Source of the DNA: Ophiura sarsii
Taxonomy: Eukaryota; Echinodermata; Ophiuroidea; Amphilepidida; Ophiuridae
DNA: 64,000 bases
Assembly: GCA_035610835.1 (NCBI GenBank)
Contig: CM069454.1
Span: 65,132,883-65,196,882, forward strand
Direction of reading: 5' to 3'
Under the pieces are notes generated by a model. It ran no database searches. It was given only the letters and a program-made list of their open reading frames with translations, and had not been told where the DNA came from. Positions 51,501 through 62,736 of the stretch are shown piece after piece (the stretch's first letter is position 1; each line of letters opens with the position of its first letter). The position numbers were made by a program, and so were the translations under genes.

Positions 51501-53212
51501 GAGGCTGATCAGCAATCCTTAGGTTTTGAGCCTATGATGAAAGAAGAGTGTGTGAGTTTGCCGACAGAGTGTTCGGAGGTGAGACGAGTCGGTATAGAAC
51601 CCGTGGTAACCTTAGCCGATATCCGTGTGGCACAATTAGAGGATGAGACAATAGGGTTTATATTGACGAAGAAGGAGGCTGGGGAAGGGAGACCGACTCC
51701 AGAAGAGGTGTCTGGGCTTTCGTCCCGCGCCAAGACGCATTGTGGACTGTGGGATATATTGACAGTAAAGGAGGGAGTGCTAGCTAAGAAGTGGGAGAGT
51801 GATAGTGGGAAAGAGGTTAAGTGGTTAGTAGTGTTACCAAGGGGTCTGCGAGAGAAGGTTTTGGACGAGTTACATTCGGTAAGATCCGCTGGGCACTTAG
51901 GTCGGAACAAAGTAAAGCCTAAAGTGTCGGAAAGATATTACTGGGCCGGTATGGAAGCGGACATTAGAGCTTAAGGTGTATTGGATGTGCGCGGAAGAAA
52001 AACCCGCAGCGGAAACACCGAGCCCCATTGAAGCAGCACAGAGTCGGAGCTCCACTTGAGAGAATTGCGATTGACATACTAGGACCTCTGACTGAAACCC
52101 ATCATGGAAACAAGTATATCTTGGTAGTTGGGGATTATTGGACCAAGTGGATGGAGGCCTATGCAATAGAGGATCAACAGGCGGAGACGGTGGCGACGAA
52201 GCTGGTAGGAGAATTTGTGTGTCGGTTTGGAGCTCCGGCAGAGTTACATTCTGATCAGGGGCGGAACTTTGAGTCCGTGGTATTTCGGGAGATGTGTCGA
52301 CTGATGGGTATAAGCAAGACGCGCACGACACCGTATCATCCCTGTTCGGATGGGATGGTGGAGAGATATAACCGAACAATTGTCAATGCCGTGTCACTTA
52401 TGATACAACCGCATGAACATCAACGGGACTGGGATGAGTATTTACCTTTCGTAGGTATGGCGTATAGAGCCAGTGTGCAGGCCACGACGGGTGAGACGCC
52501 GAACATGATGATGTTTGGCCGAGACGTTCGGCTACCGGTTGATTTGGTAATGGGAGGGGTGCCTGACGAAGTGGAATGTGAGACATACTACGCGGATGAG
52601 GTTCGGGAGAAGTTGCGAGAGGTTCATGAGCGAGCTAGACAGACACTTGGGTTGAATCTCCGGCGGCAGAAGAGAAATTATGATAGGCGTAAGTTTGGAC
52701 CGGTGTACCAGGTGGGGCAATTTGTTTGGCTACACCACCCTGCGAGACAACCCCGGCTTTCCAAGAAACTAACGTTGCCTTGGGAGGGGCCATACTTGGT
52801 GGTGACGGCTTTATCGGACGTAACATTCCGAATACAGAGGTCCAGCAGAAGCAAACCGATGGTGGTACACGCCAATCGGCTTAAGTCGTATGAAGGGCCC
52901 GAGTTAGTAGCGTGGAAGTACCAAGCACCAGAGGTGGTTGAGGATAGTGGCCTGGTGGGGGCCGAAGTGAGGGACGAAGGAATAGAAGAGGGAGGGAATA
53001 AACCGACCAACGGAAGTGAGGCAGTTGAAGTCCACAAGGAGGCTGAAAAGCAGAGGGAGGAGGATGTCATCAAGGACCCACCGGAGATTAGAGTTAGAGT
53101 ACCTGAGGTGATTGATGAAGAAGGAGTAGAGGAGGAATGGGAGGATGTGGAGGAAAAAGGTCCTCGGCGGAGCCGACGGCGTGGCCGATGTAAACCTGTT
53201 AGGTACCGCTAG
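48420..53212 (+). pseudogene. Gypsy Pol: protease, RT, RNase H, integrase; one frameshift
   Basis: The pol frame is -1 relative to gag and overlaps its end (48420-48525). No canonical slippery heptamer is clear. Order: a sixth zinc knuckle (CNYCKEPGHWKREC, about 48685), aspartic protease LLLVDTGSSNTLL (about 49083), RT with ALDLAAGYWQVEM and YLDDVIVF (about 50371), RNase H with FILDTDASNFALGG (about 50815) and chromatin-free integrase. The integrase H2C2 finger (HLGRNK..., CIGC) is split by a frameshift at about 51970, giving a stop at 51972-51974. The core then has IDILGPL, HSDQGRNFES and MVERYNRT (the D, D, E residues) and a GPY/F-like module (WEGPYLVVTAL). It ends KPVRYR at 53212. There is no envelope-like gene. 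Confidence 0.88.
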
Positions 53213-53930
53213 GGTAGGATCTAAGATGGGAAACTTGTGGTGATGGACCGTAATGGAAGAGCATTCAGCAAAAGTCCTGTGGAAGATGGAGGAGTTATTA
53301 AATATTTGAAAGTTTTCGTTGACGTTAATATACCAGTTGTTTTGAGTTCGTGATAAGATTAGAATTGTTACGATATGAAGGCGAAGTAGGCGACGTATAC
53401 ATAACTGGACGATGACTGACGTTACACCCAATCTGTCAGAGTTTGGCTCGATTCTTGGCCTTATAAGCCGAGTTGTCAACTCATGGGACGTAACGGGAGA
53501 CTCGCTACTAGAGCTCCACACAGCTGAGGATTATTGCAGACCCGACCATGGGTACTTTAACCCGACCAGGGGTTACGACGAACCTGACCAAAGGTTCCAA
53601 CGGCGAGACGACGACGAATGACGGACGGGATCCTCGGACCCAACCAGGGGTCGCATCGGGATTGGCCAGGGGCCCTACCAGCAACCGGCCAGGGGCCCTA
53701 CAAGCAACAGGAGACTGGAGAGCAAGGACGACGGAGGGAGATGAAGATTGGAGTTTTTTTTGTTTGTACTTTAAGACCTGTAGTAGATTAAGTGTAGTTT
53801 AAGACCTTGTAGTAGAGTAAGGTATTCATCTCTGATGTTTGGTGAGGTATGTTTGGTTCGCATTGGTTACGGTACAGTGGCCAATTCCGCGTTTTGTATT
53901 ATCGCTTTTATTTGACGGGACGTCAAACGC
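53213..53930 (+). other. Gypsy 3' untranslated region with short repeats
   Basis: Between pol and the polypurine tract. Phrases of the type GACCAGGGGTTACGACGAACC and CAGGGGCCCTAC (in part) repeat between 53540 and 53710. The small frames here have no known domain. Confidence 0.55.
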
Positions 53931-53942
53931 TTGGTGGGGGGC
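53931..53942 (+). promoter_or_regulatory. Polypurine tract
   Basis: GGTGGGGGGC, a purine-rich run directly before the 3' LTR, the expected primer for plus-strand cDNA. Confidence 0.7.
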
Positions 53943-54452
53943 TGTGAAGCGGGAATTGGATTTAGTTTTTTTTTAATATTTAAAAATGTATTCATCATAT
54001 GTTAAAATATTACCCTTATTTTACCTTGTCCGTGAGTGGGCCATGAAATGCCCTGGTCCCCACCCACGGAGCAATTGGTTAGCAATTGACTAGCAATAGG
54101 GGTATGACCCTATTGCCTAATTGGTTTAGGCGTGCGTGGTACAGCGGAAAGCCAAACGGAAGCGCCATTGATGTTTGGTGTACACGCGACTAAGTAAAAT
54201 ACGTGACGTTGTGGTGGAAAATTTCTAAAACGAAAGGATATATTGCTCGTTGTAAGCGATCAGTTGGATTTATCAATAGAAGATTTTTCCGTGGATGATT
54301 TAGGGAATCGTGACAGAAAGTGTGACGGAAGTAATAGGTGAACTGAAGATTGGGAATGCTCATATTGTAGAGCGATACTAACGCTCCATGGTGGTACAAT
54401 TTTCTTTCGTTTTGGTGGTACAATCTTTATTTTTTGGTGGTACAATTTTCAA
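53943..54452 (+). repeat. 3' LTR, truncated
   Basis: Begins TGTGAAGCGGGAATTGG and follows the 5' LTR closely to GGTGGTACAATTTTCAAA, then changes abruptly to unrelated sequence. About 390 bp of LTR and the 3' target duplication are missing. Confidence 0.88.
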
Positions 54453-54569
54453 AGACAGTCGTATATACGGGATATCTCATGAAAATGCAGAGGATAACAG
54501 CTTACGAGGCATGAATAAATTTCACTTAGACCAAGTCTAACTTTAGGCCCGGTCTAACTCTTTTGTGCA

Positions 54570-54750
54570 TACGGACCTCTCAATTCAAAAGCCAGCTAAA
54601 AACTCATTTCTTCCGCCTGGCGTTTCCTGATTCACAGAATTAATTGTTGTATGTTTTTGTATGTTTTGCACGCTCTGGGTTCCTCGGAAGATTTTTGCGC
54701 TTGCGCTTAATAAGAACCATCTATTATTATTATTATTATTATTATTATCT
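54570..54750 (+). mobile_element. LINE (L2/CR1-like) 3' end fragment
   Basis: A short frame reads QFKSQLKTHFFRLAF before a stop, the usual C-terminal phrase of L2/CR1-like reverse transcriptases. It is followed by a short 3' region with TTGCGCTTGCGCTTAATAAG and ATT repeats (54721-54749). It is a heavily 5'-truncated copy lying just past the broken LTR. Confidence 0.72.
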
Positions 54751-55307
54751 AGCGCAGAGTTTTCAAGACATTAACAAATTGACTTACAATACAAAGAAGT
54801 TTACATAATATACAAAGATTTACGTGTATAGTTACTGATCCGTTAGTATATAATGTACACTAGCAACAAAAAGTCATTCGACACATTGCATGCTACAAAT
54901 TTAGCACCCTATCTTTTTTTTTTGGGGGGGGGGATCTGGGAACATTTTGTTAAAAACCAAGCCTTAATCAAATTACTATAGATCACGGGTAACTTACATT
55001 AATATTATTAATGAATGCATATCATGGGCAACAATTTCAGTGAACTACCAGTAAGCTGTTTTTATGATATGTTTTTATGAAAATAAATCTGTCATCTGTT
55101 GATGACATAATGCATCCATAACGATAGATGATCAATTTCATTTGATTTTTGTTTTTATATTAAAAAAAATAAGAAAAATGATAATGCCGTCAGATTTGCT
55201 ATAGCATCACTCTGTATAGGCAGGTCTGGCACATTGATTCACACCTGCGTTTTTGTCACACATCAACTATGATTTTAGTGGCATTGTCGGCGACGTAACA
55301 AACCATA
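54751..55307. other. AT-rich stretch without recognisable gene
   Basis: Only low-complexity runs (for example a T/G homopolymer pair near 54915-54935). Confidence 0.5.
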
Positions 55308-55644
55308 AGGCCTAAAAAAGGTTTGATTGGCGTAACATAGAAAATAAATAGGGTTTTTTTATTTTATTTTTTTATCTTTTTAAAATCTATAAAACGTCTA
55401 TGAAATTTTATATACCAGCACACATATACCATACAGACATAAACAAATGGCACAAATACACATTTTCACTGTTTTTTTCTGTTTTTTTCACACAAACAAT
55501 AAAAAAAAAGGTTTTACAAAAAAGAAGATGTTTTTAAATTTTTAAAATTTTAAAAATGTTTAAAAAAAAAAATGTTTAGGGTAGGCGGTAAAAATAGGAT
55601 CGGTCGGGTTACGCCAATCGAACATTTTTTTTAGACCTAGGCCT
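55308..55644. mobile_element. Small TIR element (GATTGGCGTAAC ends)
   Basis: AGGCCTAAAAAAGGTTTGAT and on to GGCGTAAC returns inverted as GTTACGCCAATCGAAC then TTTTAGACCTAGGCCT. The inside is A/T homopolymer-rich. No clear target duplication; class unassigned. Confidence 0.65.
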
Positions 55645-56177
55645 ACTACAGCATCCATCTGCAGCTATCCACGTAGTCAGGATTGCATGTTTGGATGCGG
55701 ATTTACAGTAAGTGGAAGGAGTTGTCTTATGAAATAGTCATTTTCTGACCAGGTTTGGTCGTTTAACATCAATAAAGTGGATATCTTCATTCCAACGTGA
55801 ATCTATAAAGTCATCATTTGCTATACAACTGGTCTTTTATTCACAGCTTAGGCGTTATAGTCCACATCATCAATGTCAAACCAGAAATCTAAGGTAGGCA
55901 TCATTTTCATTTAGTTCTTTATGTAATTCATGATGGGAATTTTTACACTCGATAAAAGTATGCGAGAATGTATCGGGCCCCGATGAGTTTTTTTATCGAG
56001 ACTGTTTAGAAAGAAAAAAATCTAGCCCCGTATCGAGCAGCAAGGGTTTATTTATCAAGTAGCGTAATACCCATTGTCTAAATAACGAAGGACAAGTGGT
56101 GCGGTATGTAAATATACATTATAATCCTGGTTTGTTTGATTTGAGTTAAATACCCTGGGGTATTTGTGACTACTGGT
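55645..56177. other. Stretch without recognisable gene
   Basis: No coding signal. ATCGAG-type phrases recur near 55990-56040 and again past the next MITE. Confidence 0.4.
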
Positions 56178-56557
56178 CAGTGGCGTAGCTATGTTATTCA
56201 TATTGGGGGGGGGGGGGGGGGGGGGGGGCGTAAGAAATAAAAATGCACCGACAAGACTTTTGTAAGTTAATAAATGCGCGCGAAATCTTTCGACTTTACA
56301 CCTATTTTTGGCACGATCGAGGTACATTTTGAGCTATTTTGGCTCAAAACAAACTTATAGCCTCAAAGAATGTTGCATTTTGGGGACACATTATGCGCGC
56401 GTAGCTCGCTACAAATTTTCATCTATGTACTTTTGACCATCATAATTCCATGATTCCTGTGGTCAAATGAACCGACAGTGCCAATCTCAACCGACACGTC
56501 AATATTGGGGAGGGGGGGGGGGCGATCCCCCCCACCCCACCTCTGGCGACGCCACTG
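56178..56557. mobile_element. hAT-type MITE, diverged 8-bp TSD
   Basis: Left end CAGTGGCGTAGCTATG; the inverted right end reads CAGTGGCGTCGCCAGAGG. Flanks CTACTGGT and CTACGGCT match at six of eight positions. It carries long G runs and GCGCGCGTAGCTCGC/GCGCGCGAAATC motifs like its relatives at 2451 and 27134. Confidence 0.8.
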
Positions 56558-56565
56558 CTACGGCT

Positions 56566-57908
56566 CTCGTGCCCCAATGTCTATTAAATCGAGCCTCAAC
56601 TTTAATTTATCGAGCTCAAACAAAACGTATTGAGCCCTGTTGCATTCTCAATAAATATATTGAGTATATATACATGGAACTCCCTTAGTAAATGATAGTA
56701 TATGCTGGTTGTCTTCACTAGCATGCATCATTCATTTTGAGTTCAGTGGCATCATTTAGGTTTGGTCAAGAAATGGAGGAAGCCGTGACAGTTGGCCAAC
56801 AAAAGCTATGATGATTGCGGGCGTGCGTAGCACGTGAATGTTTTAGCAATTTTACCATGTTCATCTACAATGTGGTGAAATAGTATACACAAATTGAATG
56901 CCCGAGAGTGTAATAGTATACAAATATTGACTGCAATGAGGGGCATGGTTCAAATTATAGGCCCAAGGTGATCTCGAAACCAGACTATGCCCCGAGGCGT
57001 TAGTAACCTGCGCTCTTAGATGAGAACCATCTAACGATTAATTTGATTGGAACGCACTTTGTACGCCATATATCGCGATTATTCATGAAGTAATGAATGT
57101 CATATATTTCGCTGCTGGATTCTGTTAATAAATTATGAATAAATTAATGAATGAAATCCTCTATTGCAGCTGTGTAATATCATGGTATTACACTTTTATG
57201 TACGTAAATTTATGTAGCCGCCGTGTGATATTTTACAAGTCACTTTTATTAGGCCAGAAAAATAAACAAGTTTGTTTCCAGTAGGTGGTCTAAAAACCAA
57301 GATGCGAGATGCGGTTTTTTTTTGAGGGGGGAGAAGGGGAGAAGTGCGGTGGGATGACTTTCCAAAGGCAATTTTTGCAATTTACCATACGCCGCGAACC
57401 CTGGAAGACACAAATTTACACAGCCAGTATCCTACTGTGCCCCATATCATAGTTACTGGGCTTCCCCGAGCAGTCATATTCAATTGTTTGTGCACATTTC
57501 AATCTTTTCTACAGTCATTTGTATTTAAATCGCTTTGGCGATTTTATTTTTTTCCAAAAAAAGGAGTAACAAAAATGATATGCGGTAATTGACGTCCCCA
57601 AAACGAAATGCGCGCGGCCTACCGGAAACAAAACTTTTTTTCTTTTCTTACGCCTTATGCCAATTAGAGGTTAAACTCGCTTACCCAGCAGTACAGGGTG
57701 TCCCTAAAAAAATTGTGCACATGTTTGCGCAACTTGTTGACCATGAAGTCCTACAGTTTGGTGTAATATATTTATACACACGGAAAGGGAAAACACTCAA
57801 CTTTCAGATGCCGTTTATTTTATCTGATTTGGATTTGTCAATCTGGAGATATGGACAATTAACTATAGAGCTACCCAGAATCGATGTTGCGCCACTTTAC
57901 AGTTTCAA
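56566..57908. other. Stretch without recognisable gene
   Basis: ACAGGGTGTCCCTAAAAAAA at about 57693 resembles ends of common invertebrate MITEs. The 125-codon frame at 57589-57966 over it has no domain and runs into the direct repeat, so it is not called as a gene. A small palindrome GTGTAATATCATGGTATTACAC lies near 57172. Confidence 0.45.
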
Positions 57909-58064
57909 TTCTTCCCTAATACGTTGCACTCAAACGGGAAGAAATCATTTTCAATTTCTACCTTAACCTAGGCCCCTGCAAGAAAACACATATAATACAC
58001 TTGAATCCGGGGAGCGCCGATCTTCGTTGACACGCACGTGGACAGACTGTCCTCCCCTATGTCA
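57909..58064. repeat. Direct repeat, distal copy (DIRS-like element end)
   Basis: 156 bp, from TTCTTCCCTAATACGTTGCA to TCCTCCCCTATGTCA, nearly identical to 58542-58702 in the same direction. The other copy has five extra bases (GCAGC). Confidence 0.85.
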
Positions 58065-58541
58065 GAGGGGAGGGGATAATAACTATGTCACGAAGGCCTG
58101 ATATGTTAGGCCTGATATCAAAAAGAGTGGCTTACCTTACCAGGATTCTAATAGAATAGTTTAAACATCACCTTCATTCTTCACTTCTTCATCTTCTTCA
58201 TCTTCTCCTTCCCTCTGCTTACTTGTTGCCTTCTGAAGGCCGTTCTTTTACAGCTTCCTGCTAATAAAAGCTTTGTTATCAATCAAAGGATACGGAATGC
58301 TGTTTTTCGCGATCCTTCATGAAGCTGAAAATTAATGTTCTATTAATGTTCTATTATTTCATGCATATCAATTTATATTTATAAATAAATCATTCACACG
58401 GTAAATAATACGTCTGCGTGGTGTGAAACGAATACGGTCAATGACCAAACATTGAAACCCCTCACTTCACCACTAATGCACAGTTCACTGCGCATCATTT
58501 GCATAGCCTTACCTAGGTCACCGTACCAAATGAAAAGATAT
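58065..58541. other. Spacer between the direct repeats
   Basis: About 480 bp with CTTCATCTT-type pyrimidine repeats near 58170-58210. In a DIRS/Ngaro-type layout this would be the internal A2-like segment, but its partner upstream of gag is not in view. Confidence 0.4.
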
Positions 58542-58702
58542 TTCTTCCCTAATACGTTGCACTCAAACGGGAAGAAATCATTTTCAATTTCTACCTTAAC
58601 CTAGGCGCAGCCCCTGCAAGAAAACACATATAATACACTTGAATCCGGGGAGCGCCGATCTTCGTTGACACGCACGTGGACAGACTGTCCTCCCCTATGT
58701 CA
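58542..58702. repeat. Direct repeat, proximal copy (DIRS-like element end)
   Basis: Partner of 57909-58064. It lies 130 bp past the stop codon of the recombinase exon in minus-strand order, as expected for the split direct repeats of tyrosine-recombinase retrotransposons. Confidence 0.85.
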
Positions 58703-58833
58703 AGCATTAAAGAACGGGAATGCAACAATGTTGTATCATTTATCATGCAACTATCATAATCATCAGCATCGATAATTTATTACATATATATACAAAACAG
58801 ACTGCTGAAAACTGAATAACAACAAGTAACATC

Positions 58834-59806
58834 TTACAGACCTAAGTTAAGTGAGACTGCAAGTCTACTTTGCATGGAATCTTTTACATACCCATCCTTC
58901 GCCGTTTCGGACCGCCATCGCCCATGCTTCTTAAAGAGCCGGTCCGGAACACCAAAATTGGCTGCAGCGGTTGCCCCACCTGCTCGAAGACTATGTAACC
59001 CAAAACTCTTAGGGTTCGCACCAACCGTAGCCAATGCATCTTTAAAGATTTCTAAACATCTCGTGTAGGAAAGCTGCCCCTCTCTAAGCCTGTAAGAATT
59101 ATCTGATTTCATAAAAATAAGAGGTCTGAAGATAAAGCCTTCGTCAGAATCCGACGTTATCTTAGCTAGAGAGAGGTACCTACGTAACATCTTAACTGGA
59201 CAACACAAGGAGTCAGTAGCTCCGATCAAAACCCAAGCACCTTGTCTGAAAATATCGGTCTTATATTTTGAGATAAAAATGTGCACATGTGAAACAAACA
59301 ATTGAATATCACATCGTCTAATATTTATAAGCTCATTAAATCTAAGAAAACCTGCATATGCTAATAAAATCATAGTACATAATCTAAGGTTCTTCAGGTT
59401 ATCTTCAATACCAAAGTTATTGATGAGAAGTCTAATCATCTCAGGCGAAACAGGCTCTTTCTTAACAATAGGTTTAGCCAGTATTTTCTTAAGACCGAGC
59501 AGAAGATTGGAGAGAAATTTAGAGTCACAGGGGTTCACAGTAACATAAGGTTGACAGTCCAGACGCCACTTGATAGCGTAAAATGTAGACTGGATCCTAG
59601 ATAATGGGGCTTTGCCATTATAAAGAAAGATAAGATATCTAGCAATATCTTCAGCACTGGCCAAAACAGGAGACATACCATTATCATGAGCCCACTTCTC
59701 CCAATAGGAGAGCATTCTATTATATTTATCAGTTGTACTCTCAGCTCTCGATGCTTCTAAAACTGTCTTCATAGTAAATTTATAACTATCATCGGGTTGT
59801 TTCCAT
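58834..59806 (-). CDS. DIRS-like element: tyrosine recombinase exon
   Basis: On the minus strand an acceptor (TTGCACTTGCAG) opens an exon reading WKQPDDSYKFTMKTVLEASR, then a SAM-like N-domain (STTDKYNRMLSYWEKWAHDN) and a catalytic domain with AGFLRFNELINIRR (Arg), FGLHSLRAGGATAAA (His-x-x-Arg), KKHGRWRS (His/Trp) and DGYVKDS (nucleophile Tyr). The enzyme integrates the element's DNA by strand exchange in place of a DDE integrase. The frame is open for about 320 codons to the stop at 58834-58836. The first two bases needed for the split Arg codon come from the donor at 60110, so phases agree. Confidence 0.85.
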
Positions 59807-60109
59807 CTGCAAGTGCAATAATAAAATTAAATATACATGTTATCAAATTACCTCATACCAGTATTCTTATAATATTCTCACAGAATCAATAACCAACTGG
59901 TTAATGTCAAACATGATTCTGTGATCAAACAGTGTATCAAACACTGTAGCCTTCGGGCTCATTTTGGTCTCGCCAAATTTAGGGCTAGTCAACGGTCTCA
60001 CCGTTACATATGGCCCGGGTGGCCTTACCCTTATCTCTAGCCCAGTGGCCATGATCATGATGATCATAAAAAATCTATCTCAACACACACACAATCTTAG
60101 CCCTCCAAC
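59807..60109 (-). other. Predicted intron 2 of the DIRS-like element
   Basis: 303 bases on the minus strand, from AAG/GTTGGAG to TTGCACTTGCAG. The 66-codon frame inside has no domain. Joining the exons restores one continuous frame. Confidence 0.65.
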
Positions 60110-62118
60110 CTTATGCAAAGAATATCACTTCTAAGCAATTTGGATCCAAAAATAGATTTTGTATTACGCCCATGCACAAATATACCGTCAGTATCAGAAA
60201 ATCGTATTACATGAGAAACCATATACCTAAATAAACTATGCTTGGAAAACAAAAGAGGCCAAAACGGCGATGAAGGCCATTCAGGAATTACCAACGTCGC
60301 TCGAGCTTTACACACATGTACATGACTAATGACCTGGCTCAATAAACAGATAGGAGCTACAACCCAATTGTTCTCGCCACTCCAATCACAAGAGAAAGCA
60401 TCAACTGACTCTGTACCTGTGCACCAGTATTTGGAATTAAACCTGACTAATTTTGCGTTAGAATCATCTGCAAAACGGTCCACAGAATATGGGCCCCACA
60501 ATTCGGACATAAATTGAAAAAAGATATTCGAAACACCCCAATCATCAAAATCGATCTCACGACTAAGTTCATCTGCGACTTGGTTTTGATTTCTAGGAAT
60601 CCATTGTACATCTAATGAGATGTTATGTAATTTACAGAACTCAAACAAACTCACGCTGAGGTTGTGTAATTCAGGCACTCTACTACCTTTAGATTACACC
60701 TTTGTTATCAGACAAAACTCGTACACTCTTGGTACTTAATTGTGGCGAGAAAGCTTGAATAGCTAAGGATACACCCTTTAACTCACGCCATGTTGAACTT
60801 TTCAATTGTTCCTCACCATTCCAAGTCTTGTTAAATTTCATCGTGTTCCCAAACTCAACCGTCCAAGCGCCACATCCAGTTTGACTAGCGTCTGAATACA
60901 CCAAAAGCTGCGGAACAGAATAATTGAATAGAAAACGATTATTAAGCTGTACTAGGTTGTTTTTCCAGAAAAACAACTCTTCAACCATTTTGCTATCATC
61001 ACTGACTCTAAACACCTTATCCCATTTTACTCGTTGCAAAATTTCTTGATACATAAACCTCGTTTTCAGTTGAGCAATATGTCCTACTACTGGAATAGTA
61101 GAGATTATTTTACCGTCTAAAGCAGCTACCTTCCTGGGAGTTGTCCAGGGTAAAGAATCCTGAAATTCGTCTAAACACTTTTGAATGTCAATAATTCGTC
61201 TCTGTATCACATATATAGCGCCTTCACGAGCATTCCATGTAATACCCAACCAATCAATCAACTGTGTAGGCTCCCAATGAGACTTCTCAACATTGGGTAC
61301 AAAACCTGATTCAATAAGGTCTTTTTTAACAATACTTACGACTCTGGTACATTCTGCCTCTGAGCTTGTTCTACACCATCCATCGTCGATATACAACACC
61401 ATGAAGAACCCCAAACTGCGCCAATGCTTTACTAGAGGCCTTAAACACTTGGTGAAAATGTAAGGCGCAGTGGCCAATCCAAATGGGAGGCATTGGAAAG
61501 TAAAATACTTGACTACACCATTAAACACCCATGAAAATCCAAGAAATTTGGTATGGTCAGGAAATATTTCTATATGATGATAACCTGACTTTAGGTCGTA
61601 ACTAAACACATAATCTCCTTTACGGAAGTATGTCAGTGCATGGTTCCAGTCTTCGAACTTAATCTTGTCTTTCCAAAGAGAATGGTTAATGTATCTCAGA
61701 TCCAAAATTAATCTAAGTTTGCCATTGGCTTGAACTGAAACAGAAAGTGGGTTAACAACAAAAGGAATACACAAACACTCATAAACAATAGATTTGTCAA
61801 CTAATTCTAAAATAGCACTAGAAACAAAGTCCTTAAAATTGTAAGCTGACTTATTGTTCGTGAACACCGCTGTGGAAGGCGTTTCAATGAATGGAAGTTT
61901 ATAACCATTTTCTATAGTATCAAGAACTACAGAGTTAGCACCAATACTCCTCCAGAAAAGTAAAGCAGATTTAAGTCTTCCTCTGAGAACAGGACTTGCT
62001 ATCCCTTGCTCATAATCAAAATAATTATCAATATAGTTAATATTGTCGTACCCAGAGTTCTGTTCCATATGATTCATATCAGTCTTATCGTCTGCTTTAT
62101 GAGATACCGCCAGAGCAC
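60110..62118 (-). pseudogene. DIRS-like element: reverse transcriptase and RNase H exon, one frameshift
   Basis: After an acceptor (TTTGTTTTTATAG) the exon reads GALAVSHKADDKTDMNHMEQ. RT blocks follow: LILDLRYINHSLW, FSYDLKSGYHHIEI (first Asp), QCLPFGLATAPYIFTK, and MVLYIDDGW (catalytic Asp pair near 61390). RNase H follows: LLVYSDASQTGCGAW, then VRVLSDNKGVI and, one frame over, VPELHNLSVSLFEFC, IPRNQNQVADELSREID. The YIDDG type of RT with an RNase H followed by a recombinase is DIRS/Ngaro-like. The frame changes near 60680-60690, where roughly eight bases seem lost. The exon ends DILCIR at AAG/GT (60110). The element copies RNA to DNA in the host cell. Confidence 0.85.
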
Positions 62119-62385
62119 CTATAAAAACAAATACATATAACAACGGTCACTTCATGTCATATAAATAAAACAAGGATGAAAGCACTCAGGCTCGAGGAAA
62201 CAATATCCGATACCAGTTATCATATTATCATTAATCATAACACATTATGCTAAACATCCATCATCATTATCCCACTCAACGTGGTAACATACAGAACAAA
62301 TCACAATCAACTCAACATTAAGTTTGATCGATAATCGATAATATTACATGAACGTATTCTCACCCCTACTACTGCTGGGTACCAC
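62119..62385 (-). other. Predicted intron 1 of the DIRS-like element
   Basis: 267 bases on the minus strand between GAAG/GTGGTA and TTTTTATAG. A G from the gag exon plus GT of the next exon make a glycine codon, so the phase is kept. Confidence 0.65.
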
Positions 62386-62736
62386 CTTCTTTATTAAAGG
62401 TTCTGGCAACTCTGCATGTACTACGCCAATGCCCCAGTTTGCCACATCCAAAACAGATGTCTGTAGGTTTCGGACCTGTCCCGAAGTTTGGGTTCCACCC
62501 ACCGTAACTAGACCGAGCTGGGTATCTATTGAAGCTCCCAGGGCCACGAAAAAACTCGTCAGAAGTACTAGCTTTACGATCAGACCCCTGATCCCGTCTT
62601 TGGTATGGTTTGCCTCTCTTAGGTTTAGCGGTCTTTTTCTTTCTAGCTGCTCGTGCCTGGGCTTGACGCATTTTCTTTTCGTCATCTGAGTCGCTTGCAA
62701 GATCATCACTCAAGTACTCATCCACTACTGCCCACC
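62386..62736 (-). CDS. DIRS-like element: gag exon with zinc knuckle
   Basis: After an acceptor (TTGATATACAG) the minus strand reads WAVVDEYLSDDLASDSDDEK, a basic stretch (ARAARKKKTAKPKRGK) and one CCHC knuckle CFGCGKLGHWRSTC near 62415-62460, ending in a donor at 62386. This W.VV.EY..D..ASDSDDEK pattern is common at the end of Gag in DIRS-like elements of marine invertebrates, as I recall. Earlier gag exon(s) must lie above 62736 or outside the window. The exon itself has no break. Confidence 0.75.

Noticed and set aside
57589..57966. 125-codon frame as a gene
   Set aside because: It spans an ACAGGGTGTCCC MITE-like motif and runs into the DIRS direct repeat; no domain is recognisable.
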